Source: CAZSXS01 sp964611385
GTDB lineage: Bacteria > Bacillota > Clostridia > Lachnospirales > CAYPQA01
Direction: 5' to 3'
NCBI GenBank assembly: GCA_964611385.1
Contig: CAZSXS010000018.1
Location: 1 to 46,928, forward strand
Length of the DNA stretch: 46,928 nucleotides
Made by a program: the position numbers and the translations under genes
The notes under the pieces: generated by a model
Seen by the model: only the letters and a program-made list of their open reading frames with translations
What the model was told of the DNA's origin: nothing
Databases searched by the model: none
Shown: positions 15,849 to 23,797 of the stretch, piece after piece
How the letters are laid out: every line of letters starts with the position of its first letter
How positions within the stretch are numbered: position 1 is the first letter of the stretch

Positions 15849-16766
15849 ATGAACTTAAAGGGCCGGAGTTTGTTGACGCTGAAGGATTTCACAAAGGAAG
15901 AAATCATGTACCTACTGGAACTGGCGGCGCAACTGAAAGACGAAAAAAAGAAAAACAGGTATAGAAAATCGTTACAAAATAAAAACATTGCTTTAATCTT
16001 TGAAAAATCTTCCACAAGAACCCGCTGCTCCTTTTCTGTTGCTGCCAACGATGAAGGCGCATGTGCTGAATATCTCGGTGTCAACGATATTCATTTCGGC
16101 TATAAGGAAAGCACAGAGGACACGGCACGGGTTTTGGGCCGGATGTTTGATGGAATCGCCTTTCGGGGCTATTCTCAGAAGACAGTCGAGACTCTGGCCA
16201 AGTTCAGTCAGATTCCCGTCTGGAACGGCCTCACCGATGACGATCACCCCACTCAGGTCTTGGCAGACTTTATGACCATCCTTGAGGTTTTTGGTCGGCT
16301 TTCCGTTCGGTTTTTGTTTATTGGAGATGGCAGAAACAATGTTGCCAATGCCCTAATGATTGGGGCGGCCAAGGTGGGAATGGATTTTACAATCTGCTCC
16401 CCAAAAAGCCTCTTTCCCAATCAGGAGTTGGTGGATGCTTGCCTGGAAGATGCCAAGCGCTCAAATGCGAAGATTAGCATTACTGATGATACAGATTTAT
16501 CGGGCTTTGACGTAATTTATACAGATGTTTGGGTGTCTATGGGTGAGGAAGAAAAAAGTCAGGAAAGGCTGAGTCTCCTCCGCCCCTATCAGGTCAACGA
16601 GGCCTTTATGAGCAAAAATCCAGAGGCGATATTCATGCATTGCCTGCCCGCAGTAAAGGGAAATGAAGTGACCGAAGGCGTATTTGAGTCGGAGAAATCC
16701 GTAGTCTTTGATCAGGCAGAAAATCGGATGCATTCCATTAAGGCCGTTATGGTTTCTACCTTATAA
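15849..16766 (+). CDS. argF: Ornithine carbamoyltransferase
   Basis: 306 residues from the ATG at 15849, which follows GGAGGG. A longer frame from 15795 lacks a good ribosome site. Carbamoyl-phosphate binding: STRTR at 55-59 and HPTQ at 133-136. Ornithine binding: DVWVSMG at 226-232 and the catalytic Cys in HCLPA at 264-268. It forms citrulline from ornithine and carbamoyl phosphate. No other arginine-pathway or arginine-deiminase gene is nearby, so an anabolic (argF) or catabolic (arcB) role cannot be decided. The length is nearer to ArgF. The preceding 120 bases hold no recognisable ARG box or terminator. Confidence 0.9.
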   Translation: MNLKGRSLLTLKDFTKEEIMYLLELAAQLKDEKKKNRYRKSLQNKNIALIFEKSSTRTRCSFSVAANDEGACAEYLGVNDIHFGYKESTEDTARVLGRMFDGIAFRGYSQKTVETLAKFSQIPVWNGLTDDDHPTQVLADFMTILEVFGRLSVRFLFIGDGRNNVANALMIGAAKVGMDFTICSPKSLFPNQELVDACLEDAKRSNAKISITDDTDLSGFDVIYTDVWVSMGEEEKSQERLSLLRPYQVNEAFMSKNPEAIFMHCLPAVKGNEVTEGVFESEKSVVFDQAENRMHSIKAVMVSTL

Positions 16767-16797
16767 TTTAGTAAAATTTGAATAAAGGAGAGTTGTT

Positions 16798-17712
16798 ATG
16801 AGATTACTTACACGATCTGACTTTGACGGACTTGCTTGCGGAACCATCCTAAAAGAACTAGGTATCATTGATTGTTGGAAGTTTGTACATCCAAAGGATA
16901 TACAAGATGGGCTAGTGATTGCAACTCAAAATGATGTTCTAACCAACATACCCTATATTCCTGGCTGCAAAATGTGGTTTGACCACCATTCCAGTGAATC
17001 CGAACGTTTGGATTCCAACCTAAAGTTTGAAGGCGTAAGCCGTCTTGCACCTAGCTGTGCTGGAATCGTTTATGAGTACTACGGCGGCAAGGAAAAGCTT
17101 CCTCACTTTGAAGAGATGATAAAGGCAGTTGACAAGGTAGATTCCGGAAGTTTGACTGCTGACGAGATTTTGAATCCCAAGGGCTGGATTTTGCTTGGGT
17201 TTATTATGGATCCAAGAACCGGTCTAGGACGCTTCCGGAATTTCCGTATCAGTAATTATGAGCTGATGGAAGTACTCATTGATGCTTGCAGAACCATGAA
17301 CATTGATGAAATTTTGGAGCTGCCTGATATTCAGGAACGGGTTGTTCTTTATAATCAACAGACTGAGTTATTCAAGGAAATGATCCGTCAATACACTCAT
17401 ATTGAAGAAAACGTTATCATTACGGATTTGAGAAATGTCGATACCATTTATACCGGAAACCGCTTCTTGATTTATAGCATGTATCCCAAGGCGAATATTT
17501 CCATCTGGGTTGTTGACGGCAGAATGAAACAAAATTGCTCCATTGCCGTGGGCCACAGCATTATTAACCGTACCTCCAACACCAACGTTGGTTCTCTGCT
17601 CTTAAAATACGGCGGTGGCGGTCATAAACAAGTCGGAACCTGTCAGGTGGATTACGACATGGTTGACGATGTGATCAGCGAACTGACGATTCAAATGAAG
17701 ATTGATGGTTAA
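16798..17712 (+). CDS. DHH family phosphoesterase
   Basis: 304 residues. The N-terminal DHH domain has SDFDGLACG (7-15) and the signature FDHHSSE with Asp62-His63-His64 binding manganese. The DHHA1 domain ends GGGGHKQVGTC (about 277-287). The small single-unit layout resembles nano-RNase, pApA phosphodiesterase or exopolyphosphatase-like enzymes, but the SDFDG form rather than the HxxPDxDA form of NrnA suggests a separate subgroup with uncertain substrate. AAAGGAGAG precedes the ATG. A strong terminator follows at 17725-17776. The gene may be read from argF, 31 bases upstream. Confidence 0.85.
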   Translation: MRLLTRSDFDGLACGTILKELGIIDCWKFVHPKDIQDGLVIATQNDVLTNIPYIPGCKMWFDHHSSESERLDSNLKFEGVSRLAPSCAGIVYEYYGGKEKLPHFEEMIKAVDKVDSGSLTADEILNPKGWILLGFIMDPRTGLGRFRNFRISNYELMEVLIDACRTMNIDEILELPDIQERVVLYNQQTELFKEMIRQYTHIEENVIITDLRNVDTIYTGNRFLIYSMYPKANISIWVVDGRMKQNCSIAVGHSIINRTSNTNVGSLLLKYGGGGHKQVGTCQVDYDMVDDVISELTIQMKIDG

Positions 17713-17724
17713 ACTTCCCCGTGG

Positions 17725-17776
17725 AACCGCTCTTTTTTCTACATTGTTAGAAAAAAAGAGCGGTTTTATTTTTTTG
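17725..17776 (+). terminator. Intrinsic terminator after the DHH gene
   Basis: Arms AACCGCTCTTTTTTCT and AGAAAAAAAGAGCGGTT are followed by TTTATTTTTTT. It isolates the following small Asn-rich gene from read-through. Confidence 0.9.
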
Positions 17777-17778
17777 AT

Positions 17779-17808
17779 GTATAATTCCCCCCCTTTTGTT
17801 ACATAATA
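17779..17808 (+). promoter_or_regulatory. Candidate sigma-G/sigma-F (forespore) promoter
   Basis: GTATA at 17779-17783 and CATAATA at 17802-17808 are separated by 18 bases. This fits the known forespore sigma-G consensus (GHATR, 17-18 bases, CATNHTA) at every specified position. The ribosome site GGAAGGAGGT begins 22 bases downstream of the -10 element, so transcription would begin a little ahead of it. A sigma-A -10 (TATAAT, 17780-17785) also overlaps but has no good -35. Confidence 0.55.
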
Positions 17809-17849
17809 ATCCATGTAGGAAATTAACAGCGGAAGGAGGTCAGTTTACT

Positions 17850-17996
17850 ATGGATAACAATAATAATAACAACAACAATAACAACAGAGCAGACAAGACA
17901 AAAAGCATGGACAACAACAATAACAACAACAAGTCCAATAATAGAGTAGAATTTGCCGAAGATATGGAAATGGACAAAAAGAACAGCAGCAAGTAA
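17850..17996 (+). CDS. Asn-rich 48-residue protein, candidate spore protein
   Basis: A strong ribosome site (GGAAGGAGGT, 17831-17840) precedes the ATG at 17850. The 48-residue product starts Met-Asp followed by ten Asn, has a second Met-Asp followed by six Asn, and ends in a charged tail with RVEFAEDME. It has no membrane segment, Cys, Trp or Tyr. E34-F35-A36 in the tail resembles the E-F-A-S-E site where germination protease GPR cuts small acid-soluble spore proteins; the gamma-type ones are Gln/Asn-rich storage proteins. With the sigma-G-like promoter, flanking terminators and nearby gerW, a forespore protein is a reasonable inference. The Asn runs use both AAC and AAT codons, so they are not a plain trinucleotide expansion. 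Confidence 0.7.
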   Translation: MDNNNNNNNNNNRADKTKSMDNNNNNNKSNNRVEFAEDMEMDKKNSSK

Positions 17997-18008
17997 GCTT
18001 TGCCGCAA

Positions 18009-18060
18009 TAAAAAATCACAGCCCCCTAACAGAAACAATAGAGGGGGACTGTGATTTTTT
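18009..18060 (+). terminator. Intrinsic terminator after the Asn-rich gene
   Basis: Arms AAAAAATCACAGCCCCCT and AGGGGGACTGTGATTTTTT end in a T run. It closes the monocistronic Asn-rich gene and lies directly before the next open frame. Confidence 0.92.
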
Positions 18061-18065
18061 ATGGA

Positions 18066-18533
18066 ATGAATTCATTTGTTTTTGCGCATACTGTTACTGT
18101 TGCTTTGCTTGATGTCAAAGCCATTTCTGTTTTGTGGGTGATGAGTATGCTAATTCGATTTGGTTTATACGGTACCATGGGTTGGTTGATGGAAGTCCTA
18201 TGGACAGGCTTTGCTTCTTTCCTCAAAAAAGATTTCAGGCTCCTTTCCACAACTTCCTTATGGATGTTTTTTATATATGGCTCCGCAGTTTTCTTGGAGC
18301 CTCTCATTGAGCTCTTCAGTCCTCAGCCCTTTTTGATCCGAGGTTTGATCTACATGCTGGCAATCTTTTTGGCAGAGTTTATCACTGGGGAATTGTTGGG
18401 GCGCTTTAACCTTTGCCCTTGGGATTACAGCGCAAGCCGTTACAACGTCCGCGGCGTGATCCGCTTGGACTATGCGCCAGTTTGGTTCTTTGTTGGCTTG
18501 ACTTTTGAACGGGTTTATAGGATAATAAGGTAA
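18066..18533 (+). CDS. CmpB-type putative ABC-transporter membrane protein
   Basis: An integral membrane protein of 155 residues from the ATG at 18066. Conserved features of the ABC_trans_CmpB family are LYGTMGWLMEVLWTGF, SLWMFFIYGSAVFLEPL, FLAEFITGELL and WDYS...YNVRGVIRLDYAPVWFFVGL. The family is widespread in Clostridia and of unknown function despite its name. The start is uncertain: homology begins near the ATG at 18147, no start has a good ribosome site, and a GTG at 18051 lies inside the preceding terminator. About four or five membrane segments are expected. Confidence 0.7.
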   Translation: MNSFVFAHTVTVALLDVKAISVLWVMSMLIRFGLYGTMGWLMEVLWTGFASFLKKDFRLLSTTSLWMFFIYGSAVFLEPLIELFSPQPFLIRGLIYMLAIFLAEFITGELLGRFNLCPWDYSASRYNVRGVIRLDYAPVWFFVGLTFERVYRIIR

Positions 18534-18609
18534 ATTTTTACAGTGCTCTATTCGGCTTCGAATCCAGTCTAGCCGAATTGGGCCTACTTTTACTAGAGAG
18601 GTGGTTTTC

Positions 18610-19299
18610 TTGAAATACCTTCTTTGCTTCCTTAATTCGATTTCCCTGCTTTTTGTTCTGCTTTGCCTTTCCATCCAGATTCCAGCTTTTTCTATGACCT
18701 TTTACAAGTATGAATACAAAAAGCTTGCTGTTCCAGATCGGGTTCAAATGTCTAATGAGGATCTGTACACTGTTACCAAGCACATGCTTTCCTACCTCAA
18801 AGGTAAGGAGAAGTCCTTGAATGTAGAAACCACTGTAAATGGGCAGATTCGGCATTTTTTTAACGATAGAGAGCTTGCTCATATGGCGGACGTTTTACAG
18901 CTCTTTAAGCTTGGTTTTACCATCAGAAATATTGCCTTATCCTTGATTGTGATTACATACCTGATTTTAGCTTTGTGTAAGGTACCTTTGACTTTTGTGC
19001 TCAAATTCTATCGTGCTTTTTTCAGCATTTTTCTTGTTCTTATCGGGGCCCTTACTGCAAGCATAGCTTTCGATTTTTCTTCCTTCTTCACCCTGTTTCA
19101 CAAGCTTTCCTTTTCAAATGACCTTTGGCTCTTGGACCCCAGAACAGATCTACTTATTAACATTGTGCCACAAGGTTTCTTCATTGACATTAGTATAGTC
19201 CTAGGATCCATCTTTTTATTTTCTATCATTTTGATTGTTGTTGTTAGTATGATTTTAATCGCTTATAAGACGCAGAACAAAGCCCATTTACGAGGATGA
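18610..19299 (+). CDS. DUF1461 (TIGR01906) integral membrane protein
   Basis: 229 residues from the TTG at 18610, preceded by AGAGGTGG; a GTG at 18601 lies too close to that site. Membrane segments lie at about 3-24, 97-120, 125-150 and 196-222. The soluble loop includes FFNDRELAHMADV and, near 175-192, NDLWLLDPRTDLLINIVPQ, which is the family signature. The function is unknown. It is 5 bases upstream of the ytfI-like gene and on the same strand as gerW, suggesting one transcript. A perfect inverted repeat ATTCGGCT/AGCCGAAT lies before it at 18550-18578. Confidence 0.8.
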   Translation: MKYLLCFLNSISLLFVLLCLSIQIPAFSMTFYKYEYKKLAVPDRVQMSNEDLYTVTKHMLSYLKGKEKSLNVETTVNGQIRHFFNDRELAHMADVLQLFKLGFTIRNIALSLIVITYLILALCKVPLTFVLKFYRAFFSIFLVLIGALTASIAFDFSSFFTLFHKLSFSNDLWLLDPRTDLLINIVPQGFFIDISIVLGSIFLFSIILIVVVSMILIAYKTQNKAHLRG

Positions 19300-19304
19300 T
19301 TTGA

Positions 19305-19991
19305 ATGCTTTTTGCCCTGAAAGTTGTTGGCTCCATATTCTTAATACTTCTTGCCTTCGTTTTGATTGTTCTTTTTTTGATTCTGTTTGCCCCAATAAAA
19401 GTAAAGTTGTCCTACAACAAACGATTTCAATTTATGCTTCGTTGGCTTTTTGTTGAATTTATTTTTGACAATAGACCAATACTAAAGCTGCTTGGATTCA
19501 AATTTTCTTTTGCTGAGTCTGATCAGCAAGAACATCAGTATGAAGAAAGGAAAGAAAAAAAGGATAAGAAAAAGGGCTTTATCGGTAAAAGGGTGGAAGC
19601 TTTTAAGGATTCTGTGAAGGAGTCTATGCAGACTACAATTTCGGATGCAAAAACACTATTTACGTCTCCGGACGAAAGGGCGTATATCAAGGAAATTGCT
19701 GCGGTATTTTTTCGGGACTTGGGTGCAATATTGAAATCGCTTCAGGCTCAGTTTAAGCTTGAAGGCCTTGTGGGTTTTAAAAGTCCCGCCGATACCGGTT
19801 ACCTTTGTGGGGTATTGGGAATCCTCACTGGATTAGGAGCGGATATTCATGTCAAAGGAGATTTTGAAAGGGAAATTTTTGATTTAACTTTCAGCTTTTC
19901 CGCTCGCATTTTTTTATATTATGTTTTATTTGTTGTTATTCGATTTTTACTGTTTTTCTATAAAATGATTAAAAGGAGAGAAAAAGAATGA
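19305..19991 (+). CDS. ytfI: DUF2953 protein (YtfI-like)
   Basis: 228 residues: an N-terminal membrane segment (about 5-30), a soluble domain starting APIKVKLSY, a Lys/Glu-rich linker (about 78-95), and a C-terminal hydrophobic helix (FLYYVLFVVIRFLLFFY). The family lies directly upstream of ytfJ/gerW in Bacillus and many Clostridia, and this order is kept here with a 4-base ATGA overlap. A sporulation-related role at the forespore membrane is inferred from that partnership; the biochemical function is unknown. Confidence 0.78.
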   Translation: MLFALKVVGSIFLILLAFVLIVLFLILFAPIKVKLSYNKRFQFMLRWLFVEFIFDNRPILKLLGFKFSFAESDQQEHQYEERKEKKDKKKGFIGKRVEAFKDSVKESMQTTISDAKTLFTSPDERAYIKEIAAVFFRDLGAILKSLQAQFKLEGLVGFKSPADTGYLCGVLGILTGLGADIHVKGDFEREIFDLTFSFSARIFLYYVLFVVIRFLLFFYKMIKRREKE

Positions 19992-20455
19992 ATGTATCAA
20001 CGAGCTTGGAAACCTTATTTACGAAAATGGAGAATTTTGTAGGATCTAAAACGGTGGTAGGCGATGCGATTACCGTCGGTGATGTAACCATTGTCCCTTT
20101 AGTGGAAGTTAGTTTTGGTGTAGGGGCCGGGTCTTTTGACAACAGCAACGACAAAGGCAAAAATGAAACTGGCGGCGGCGGCTTAGGTGCTTCGATTTGC
20201 CCCTCTGCTATTTTGGTTATCAACAAGGACAATGTGCAGTTTATTAATGTGAAAAACCAAGAAAGTGTCAACAAATTGATCGACCTTGTACCTGGCATTC
20301 TGAGCAAGTTAAATCTGTCTTCTTTGTTTAAAACAAAAAAGGCCAATAAGGGTGAAAACGACGAAAATACGGACGGTTCAGACAGCGCTGGGAGTTCGGA
20401 CGCTTCTGGAGGTTATGGGACTTCTAGTACCGGAGCAAACACGGTAAGCGAATAG
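19988..20455 (+). CDS. gerW: GerW family sporulation protein (YtfJ)
   Basis: 155 residues. The pattern VVGDAITVGDVTIVPLVEVSFGVGAGS (about 19-45), a Gly-rich loop with GGGGLGASICPSAILVI and NVKNQESVNKLIDLVPGIL identify the YtfJ/GerW family. In Bacillus GerW is made in the forespore and needed for normal spore germination. The tail after about 120 is a low-complexity Ser/Gly/Asp region. Overlap with the DUF2953 gene indicates translational coupling. The gene shows that the host makes spores. Confidence 0.93.
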   Translation: MNVSTSLETLFTKMENFVGSKTVVGDAITVGDVTIVPLVEVSFGVGAGSFDNSNDKGKNETGGGGLGASICPSAILVINKDNVQFINVKNQESVNKLIDLVPGILSKLNLSSLFKTKKANKGENDENTDGSDSAGSSDASGGYGTSSTGANTVSE

Positions 20456-20479
20456 CAATTCAAATTAGGGGGGAAGTAC

Positions 20480-21514
20480 ATGATCTACAGGGTTTATGTG
20501 GGTACATTTGCAGACCATATTTATTTGCTTGAGGCCAACAGCAGTACGGGTTCTGTGCAGATCAAAAATCAGTTCCCGGCACAAAAACCGGCTTACTTGG
20601 TTCCGTCTAAGGATAGGAAATTTCTCTTCGTCGCTCTTCATCTGGAAAGTTTTGATGGACAGTATGGTGGGGCGGTTGCCTCTTATTCCATTAGTAGCGA
20701 TGGAAATCTGAGTCCTCTTTCCACCATAGCGACAGGGGGCAGGGCGCCCTGTCACCTGACCGTGGATGAAGAGAGCAAGCGCTTGTATGTTGCCAATTAT
20801 CAAGATGGAAAGCTTTCCTGTATTGAGATCAATAAAGGGATGCTTTCGGAGCCGCTGATTGTTGACTATCTGGAACCGGTGCAAAGCGCTCACCCCCGAC
20901 AGGAAGGGCCACATGCTCACTGCACGGTGATTTCACCAGACGGTGAGCGGCTTTATGTTGTCGATTTGGGGGCGGACTGTGTTCGGGTTTATCGGATCAA
21001 AGAAGGGGGTCTGCCTGTTGCCCCAAGCCTTGAAACAAAAATCCTTACCGATCCCCAGGATGGTCCTAGGCATATGGTGTTTTCGAAGAATGGTAAGTTT
21101 GCTTGGGTGGCGTGTGAATTGTCCAACAAGGTTCATGCTTTCAGCATGAGCGGGACGCCCGAAAGAATAGGAAGCTACGACACGTTGAACGGCTATGAGG
21201 GCGAAAATTATGTGGGTGCGATTCGTCTATCCAGAAGCGGAAAATCTCTGGCTGTTACCAACCGAGGGCAAGACAGCGTTTGCATGTTTCGGATTTTGGA
21301 AGGCGGCAGTCTTCAATTTCTGAAAAACACCAAAACATATGGAAAGCATCCTAGGGACATTGAGTTTACTCCAGAGGGTAGTTTCCTCGCTTCAGCAAAC
21401 CTTGAGTCTAACAACATTACGGTGTTTTCCGTTTATGAAGGTAATTCTAATCCCCTGTATTATATGGATGTATCCTTTAGTATTCCTTCTCCTTGTAATT
21501 TGGTGTTTTTATAA
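20480..21514 (+). CDS. Lactonase family beta-propeller (Pgl-like)
   Basis: 344 residues of repeated beta-propeller blades: RVYVGTFADHIYLLEAN, GRAPCHLTVDEESKRLYVANYQDG, GPHAHCTVISPDGERLYVVDLGAD, DGPRHMVFSKNGKFAWV, KHPRDIEFTPEGSFLASAN. This is the lactonase family that includes cycloisomerase-2/YbhE-type 6-phosphogluconolactonase, which hydrolyses the lactone of the oxidative pentose phosphate path. The substrate is unproved, and no glucose-6-phosphate dehydrogenase gene is near. The ribosome site GGGGGGAAG precedes the ATG. The gene is 24 bases after gerW and ends the block. Confidence 0.85.
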   Translation: MIYRVYVGTFADHIYLLEANSSTGSVQIKNQFPAQKPAYLVPSKDRKFLFVALHLESFDGQYGGAVASYSISSDGNLSPLSTIATGGRAPCHLTVDEESKRLYVANYQDGKLSCIEINKGMLSEPLIVDYLEPVQSAHPRQEGPHAHCTVISPDGERLYVVDLGADCVRVYRIKEGGLPVAPSLETKILTDPQDGPRHMVFSKNGKFAWVACELSNKVHAFSMSGTPERIGSYDTLNGYEGENYVGAIRLSRSGKSLAVTNRGQDSVCMFRILEGGSLQFLKNTKTYGKHPRDIEFTPEGSFLASANLESNNITVFSVYEGNSNPLYYMDVSFSIPSPCNLVFL

Positions 21515-21642
21515 TGCAACTGTCCTGCTTCAACCACTTTTGCTTTCCTTTCAAAAAGCCAATTTGGGATTTTGGAAATAGCTCCATAAATTAGAAAGCC
21601 TAATAAATATAGAACCCTCAATTGAATATCCCAATTAAATAT

Positions 21643-21695
21643 AAAACCCCCAATACAAAATATATGAAAATAATATTTTGTATTGGGGGTTTTTG
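21643..21695. terminator. Bidirectional intrinsic terminator
   Basis: A near-perfect long hairpin (AAAACCCCCAATACAAAATAT against ATATTTTGTATTGGGGGTTTT). It lies between the lactonase gene and the convergent acetyltransferase gene and has T-rich ends on both strands. Confidence 0.9.
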
Positions 21696-21724
21696 TATGA
21701 AGATGCATCTAACTATAGCTAACA

Positions 21725-22393
21725 TCAATCCTCACAAATCAGAGCAATATAATCACCCGCTATAAATCCTTCCATACGTTCTTTCAACTGAGGCACAGTC
21801 ATTGGATTATCGTGTTTTTCGTCCTCAATCAGCTGCTGATTTAAGCTTGCTAACCTTTCTGTATCGGCGTTGGTTGCAGGGCGAATTAAAATAGGACTAT
21901 ACACAAAATCCTTTTGAATAATATCCTCTCCGGTGAGATAGTATTTTTCTGTTATATTCCCTAGCGGATATGGCACATACCCGCACCTTGCAAGCATTTT
22001 ATTGCTTCCGATATTATCAGGATAGGCTCCGGCATGTAGCTCTGTTATTTTCAAAATATCGGTCGCATATTGAGTTGCCAAAGCAAAAGCAGCGGTTCCA
22101 TACCCTTGTCTGCGAAATGGCTTAAACATCCATATTGCAAGGTCGGGAATCGTTTCTGGTGGAGATATACCGACCGCCCCAATAATTTCCTTGTCTGAAC
22201 CTCGTTGAATCATAGCAAAAAAACGCTGCTTTATATCTCTGCATGCAAATTCCTCAAACGTGCCAACGCAAAAACCGTTATAGCCTTTTTGGGTGCCCGG
22301 ATCAAGCCAATTGTTATACAAAGCTAGGTTATCACAATTATGATATTCAACTAAGCTTACTGTCTCATTCGATATGTATATTTTTCGTATCAT
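21725..22393 (-). CDS. GNAT acetyltransferase with a truncated second domain
   Basis: 222 residues. Domain 1 (about 1-160) is a GNAT fold of the RimJ/RimL kind: IIGAVGISPPETIPDLAIWMFKPFRRQGYGTAAFALA contains the acetyl-CoA motif A (RRQGYGTAA), then NIGSNKMLARCGYV. After YLTGEDIIQKDFVYSP a new domain begins (ILIRPATNADTERLASLNQQL), the typical first strand and helix of another GNAT, but it stops after about 55 residues at ALICED. The second domain lacks its acetyl-CoA site, so the gene appears 3'-truncated next to the terminator. GAGGAG precedes the ATG. It overlaps the upstream GNAT gene by 29 bases. Confidence 0.8.
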   Translation of the reverse strand: MIRKIYISNETVSLVEYHNCDNLALYNNWLDPGTQKGYNGFCVGTFEEFACRDIKQRFFAMIQRGSDKEIIGAVGISPPETIPDLAIWMFKPFRRQGYGTAAFALATQYATDILKITELHAGAYPDNIGSNKMLARCGYVPYPLGNITEKYYLTGEDIIQKDFVYSPILIRPATNADTERLASLNQQLIEDEKHDNPMTVPQLKERMEGFIAGDYIALICED

Positions 22394-23144
22394 ATTCTTC
22401 GCTCCTCTTTTTTACCCGATACCAATACGAATATAAATCTTTATACCCCAACTTGGTATACAAACTTACCGCCTTTGCATTATCCTGAACCACCTGCAAA
22501 TAGGCAGTGTGAGCCCCTGATTGCTTCGCAGAGAACAAAAGGGATTCGCATATTTCCTTGCCATACCCTTTGCCTCGATGAGGTTCGTCAACTACGATGT
22601 TCAGAAGACCCATGTATCCGCGCTCAATTACAGCTGAACCACAGGCAACTGTCACGCCGTCTTTAACAATACAGCCGTAGAGCATGGCGTTCTTTACATT
22701 TTCAAGGATTTGCTTTGCAGTCTGCCTTTTGATCTTGTCAGTGTAATGGCTAAATGTAAAATAAGCATCAAGCCACTTTTCATCGGCGTAGCTTGTCATA
22801 ACACAATCACCGAATCGAAATTCTTTATCTCCCAGATCCATACTCATGACAGATGTGGGCGTTACCTTAGAATAACCCATCGAATTAAGCAACTCATCAA
22901 GCTCTGATGAGTTGCTATCGGTTAGTTTAAAAATGGTGGATAAACCTTGTGAAAAATAGCGCCTTTCACATTCATCAATTTTCGTTGGTAAATCAATCGT
23001 GGACGGATAAATGGGATTGATGGAATTTGCCCTACTGGTATAAGCATTTGCAAAGCGTAAAATCCAGCCGTCATAGAGTTGCGTTTGCAACGCCGGGTGT
23101 GCGTTGAGCGCTAATTCTTCATACAGTAAGATAGTACTGTTCAT
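22365..23144 (-). CDS. GNAT family N-acetyltransferase
   Basis: 259 residues. An N-terminal half of unclear role carries DGWILRFANAYTSRANSI, a pattern common in two-domain GNATs. The C-terminal acetyltransferase contains VACGSAVIERGYMGLLNIVVDEPHRGKGYGKEICESLL (motif A RGKGYGKE, about 193-200) and the closing NAKAVSLYTKLGYKDLY. The acceptor is unknown. Middle gene of three acetyltransferase genes joined by overlaps (4 and 29 bases), so all should be made from one mRNA. Confidence 0.85.
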   Translation of the reverse strand: MNSTILLYEELALNAHPALQTQLYDGWILRFANAYTSRANSINPIYPSTIDLPTKIDECERRYFSQGLSTIFKLTDSNSSELDELLNSMGYSKVTPTSVMSMDLGDKEFRFGDCVMTSYADEKWLDAYFTFSHYTDKIKRQTAKQILENVKNAMLYGCIVKDGVTVACGSAVIERGYMGLLNIVVDEPHRGKGYGKEICESLLFSAKQSGAHTAYLQVVQDNAKAVSLYTKLGYKDLYSYWYRVKKRSEEYDTKNIHIE

Positions 23145-23572
23145 TGTGAGTCCTCCTTGTTTTCATACCATAGTGACATGCCATTTCCGAAGCGTTCATT
23201 CGGGCGCTGTATAAACCCGAATTGTTCATAAAAACCCTCTTTACCCTTTGCCGCCATAAGACTGATATTGACAAACCAACCAGATGGCAGATTACTTTTC
23301 AAATAATCCAGCGCTCTTTGCATGAGTGACTTGCCAATGCCTTTGCCTTGAAAACTTGGACAGACAATAACATCGACAATGATAGCGATATAAGCGCCAT
23401 CGGTGACAATCCGAGTCAATCCTACTGGAATGCCGTCGCATTCGGCTGTAAAGATGATACTTCCAGATAGTCCGACTTTTGCTTGTTCCGGCAACTGTTC
23501 CTTCCAACCGACAGATTTAAGCAACGAGTTGTAGTTTTCAACAGTAATTGTGTTTGTGTACGTGATGTTCAT
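23141..23572 (-). CDS. GNAT family N-acetyltransferase
   Basis: 143 residues, a single GNAT domain: GLTRIVTDGAYIAIIVDVIVCPSFQGKGIGKSLMQRAL holds motif A (QGKGIGKSL), followed by SLMAAKGKEGFYEQFGFIQRPN with the usual Tyr near the acetyl-CoA sulfur. It resembles the small aminoglycoside- or arylalkylamine-like GNATs of Firmicutes. First gene of the three-gene acetyltransferase operon; its stop overlaps the next start (ATGA). Upstream 200 bases separate it from the divergent TetR gene. Confidence 0.87.
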   Translation of the reverse strand: MNITYTNTITVENYNSLLKSVGWKEQLPEQAKVGLSGSIIFTAECDGIPVGLTRIVTDGAYIAIIVDVIVCPSFQGKGIGKSLMQRALDYLKSNLPSGWFVNISLMAAKGKEGFYEQFGFIQRPNERFGNGMSLWYENKEDSQ

Positions 23573-23716
23573 CTTGCACTCTTCCTTCGAGATTTATCTT
23601 CCAATTAATTTGGCAAAGTTTTTCTTTACGCTGTAGCATGTACCTTCCGGCTCAGTTTGTCAAGTAAGTTTTTTGGAACTGATTTAAAATTTCTTACATT
23701 TACACAATGATTACTA

Positions 23717-23744
23717 TTGACTATCTGATTAAAAACAGTATACT
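23717..23744 (+). promoter_or_regulatory. Sigma-A promoter of the TetR-ABC operon
   Basis: TTGACT (23717-23722) and TATACT (23739-23744) are spaced by 16 bases, about 55 bases before the TetR start codon. The palindrome AACAATTGTT lies just downstream (near 23763) and could be an operator. Confidence 0.6.
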
Positions 23745-23797
23745 TAAAACATGCGATTTAAAACAATTGTTGCAGTATAGAAGAAAGGGGGAGTATC

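Noticed and set aside
17850..17950. Asn codon runs as a simple trinucleotide repeat (non-coding slippage)
   Set aside because: AAC and AAT are mixed irregularly, and a perfect ribosome site, promoter and terminator frame the gene, so it is treated as coding.
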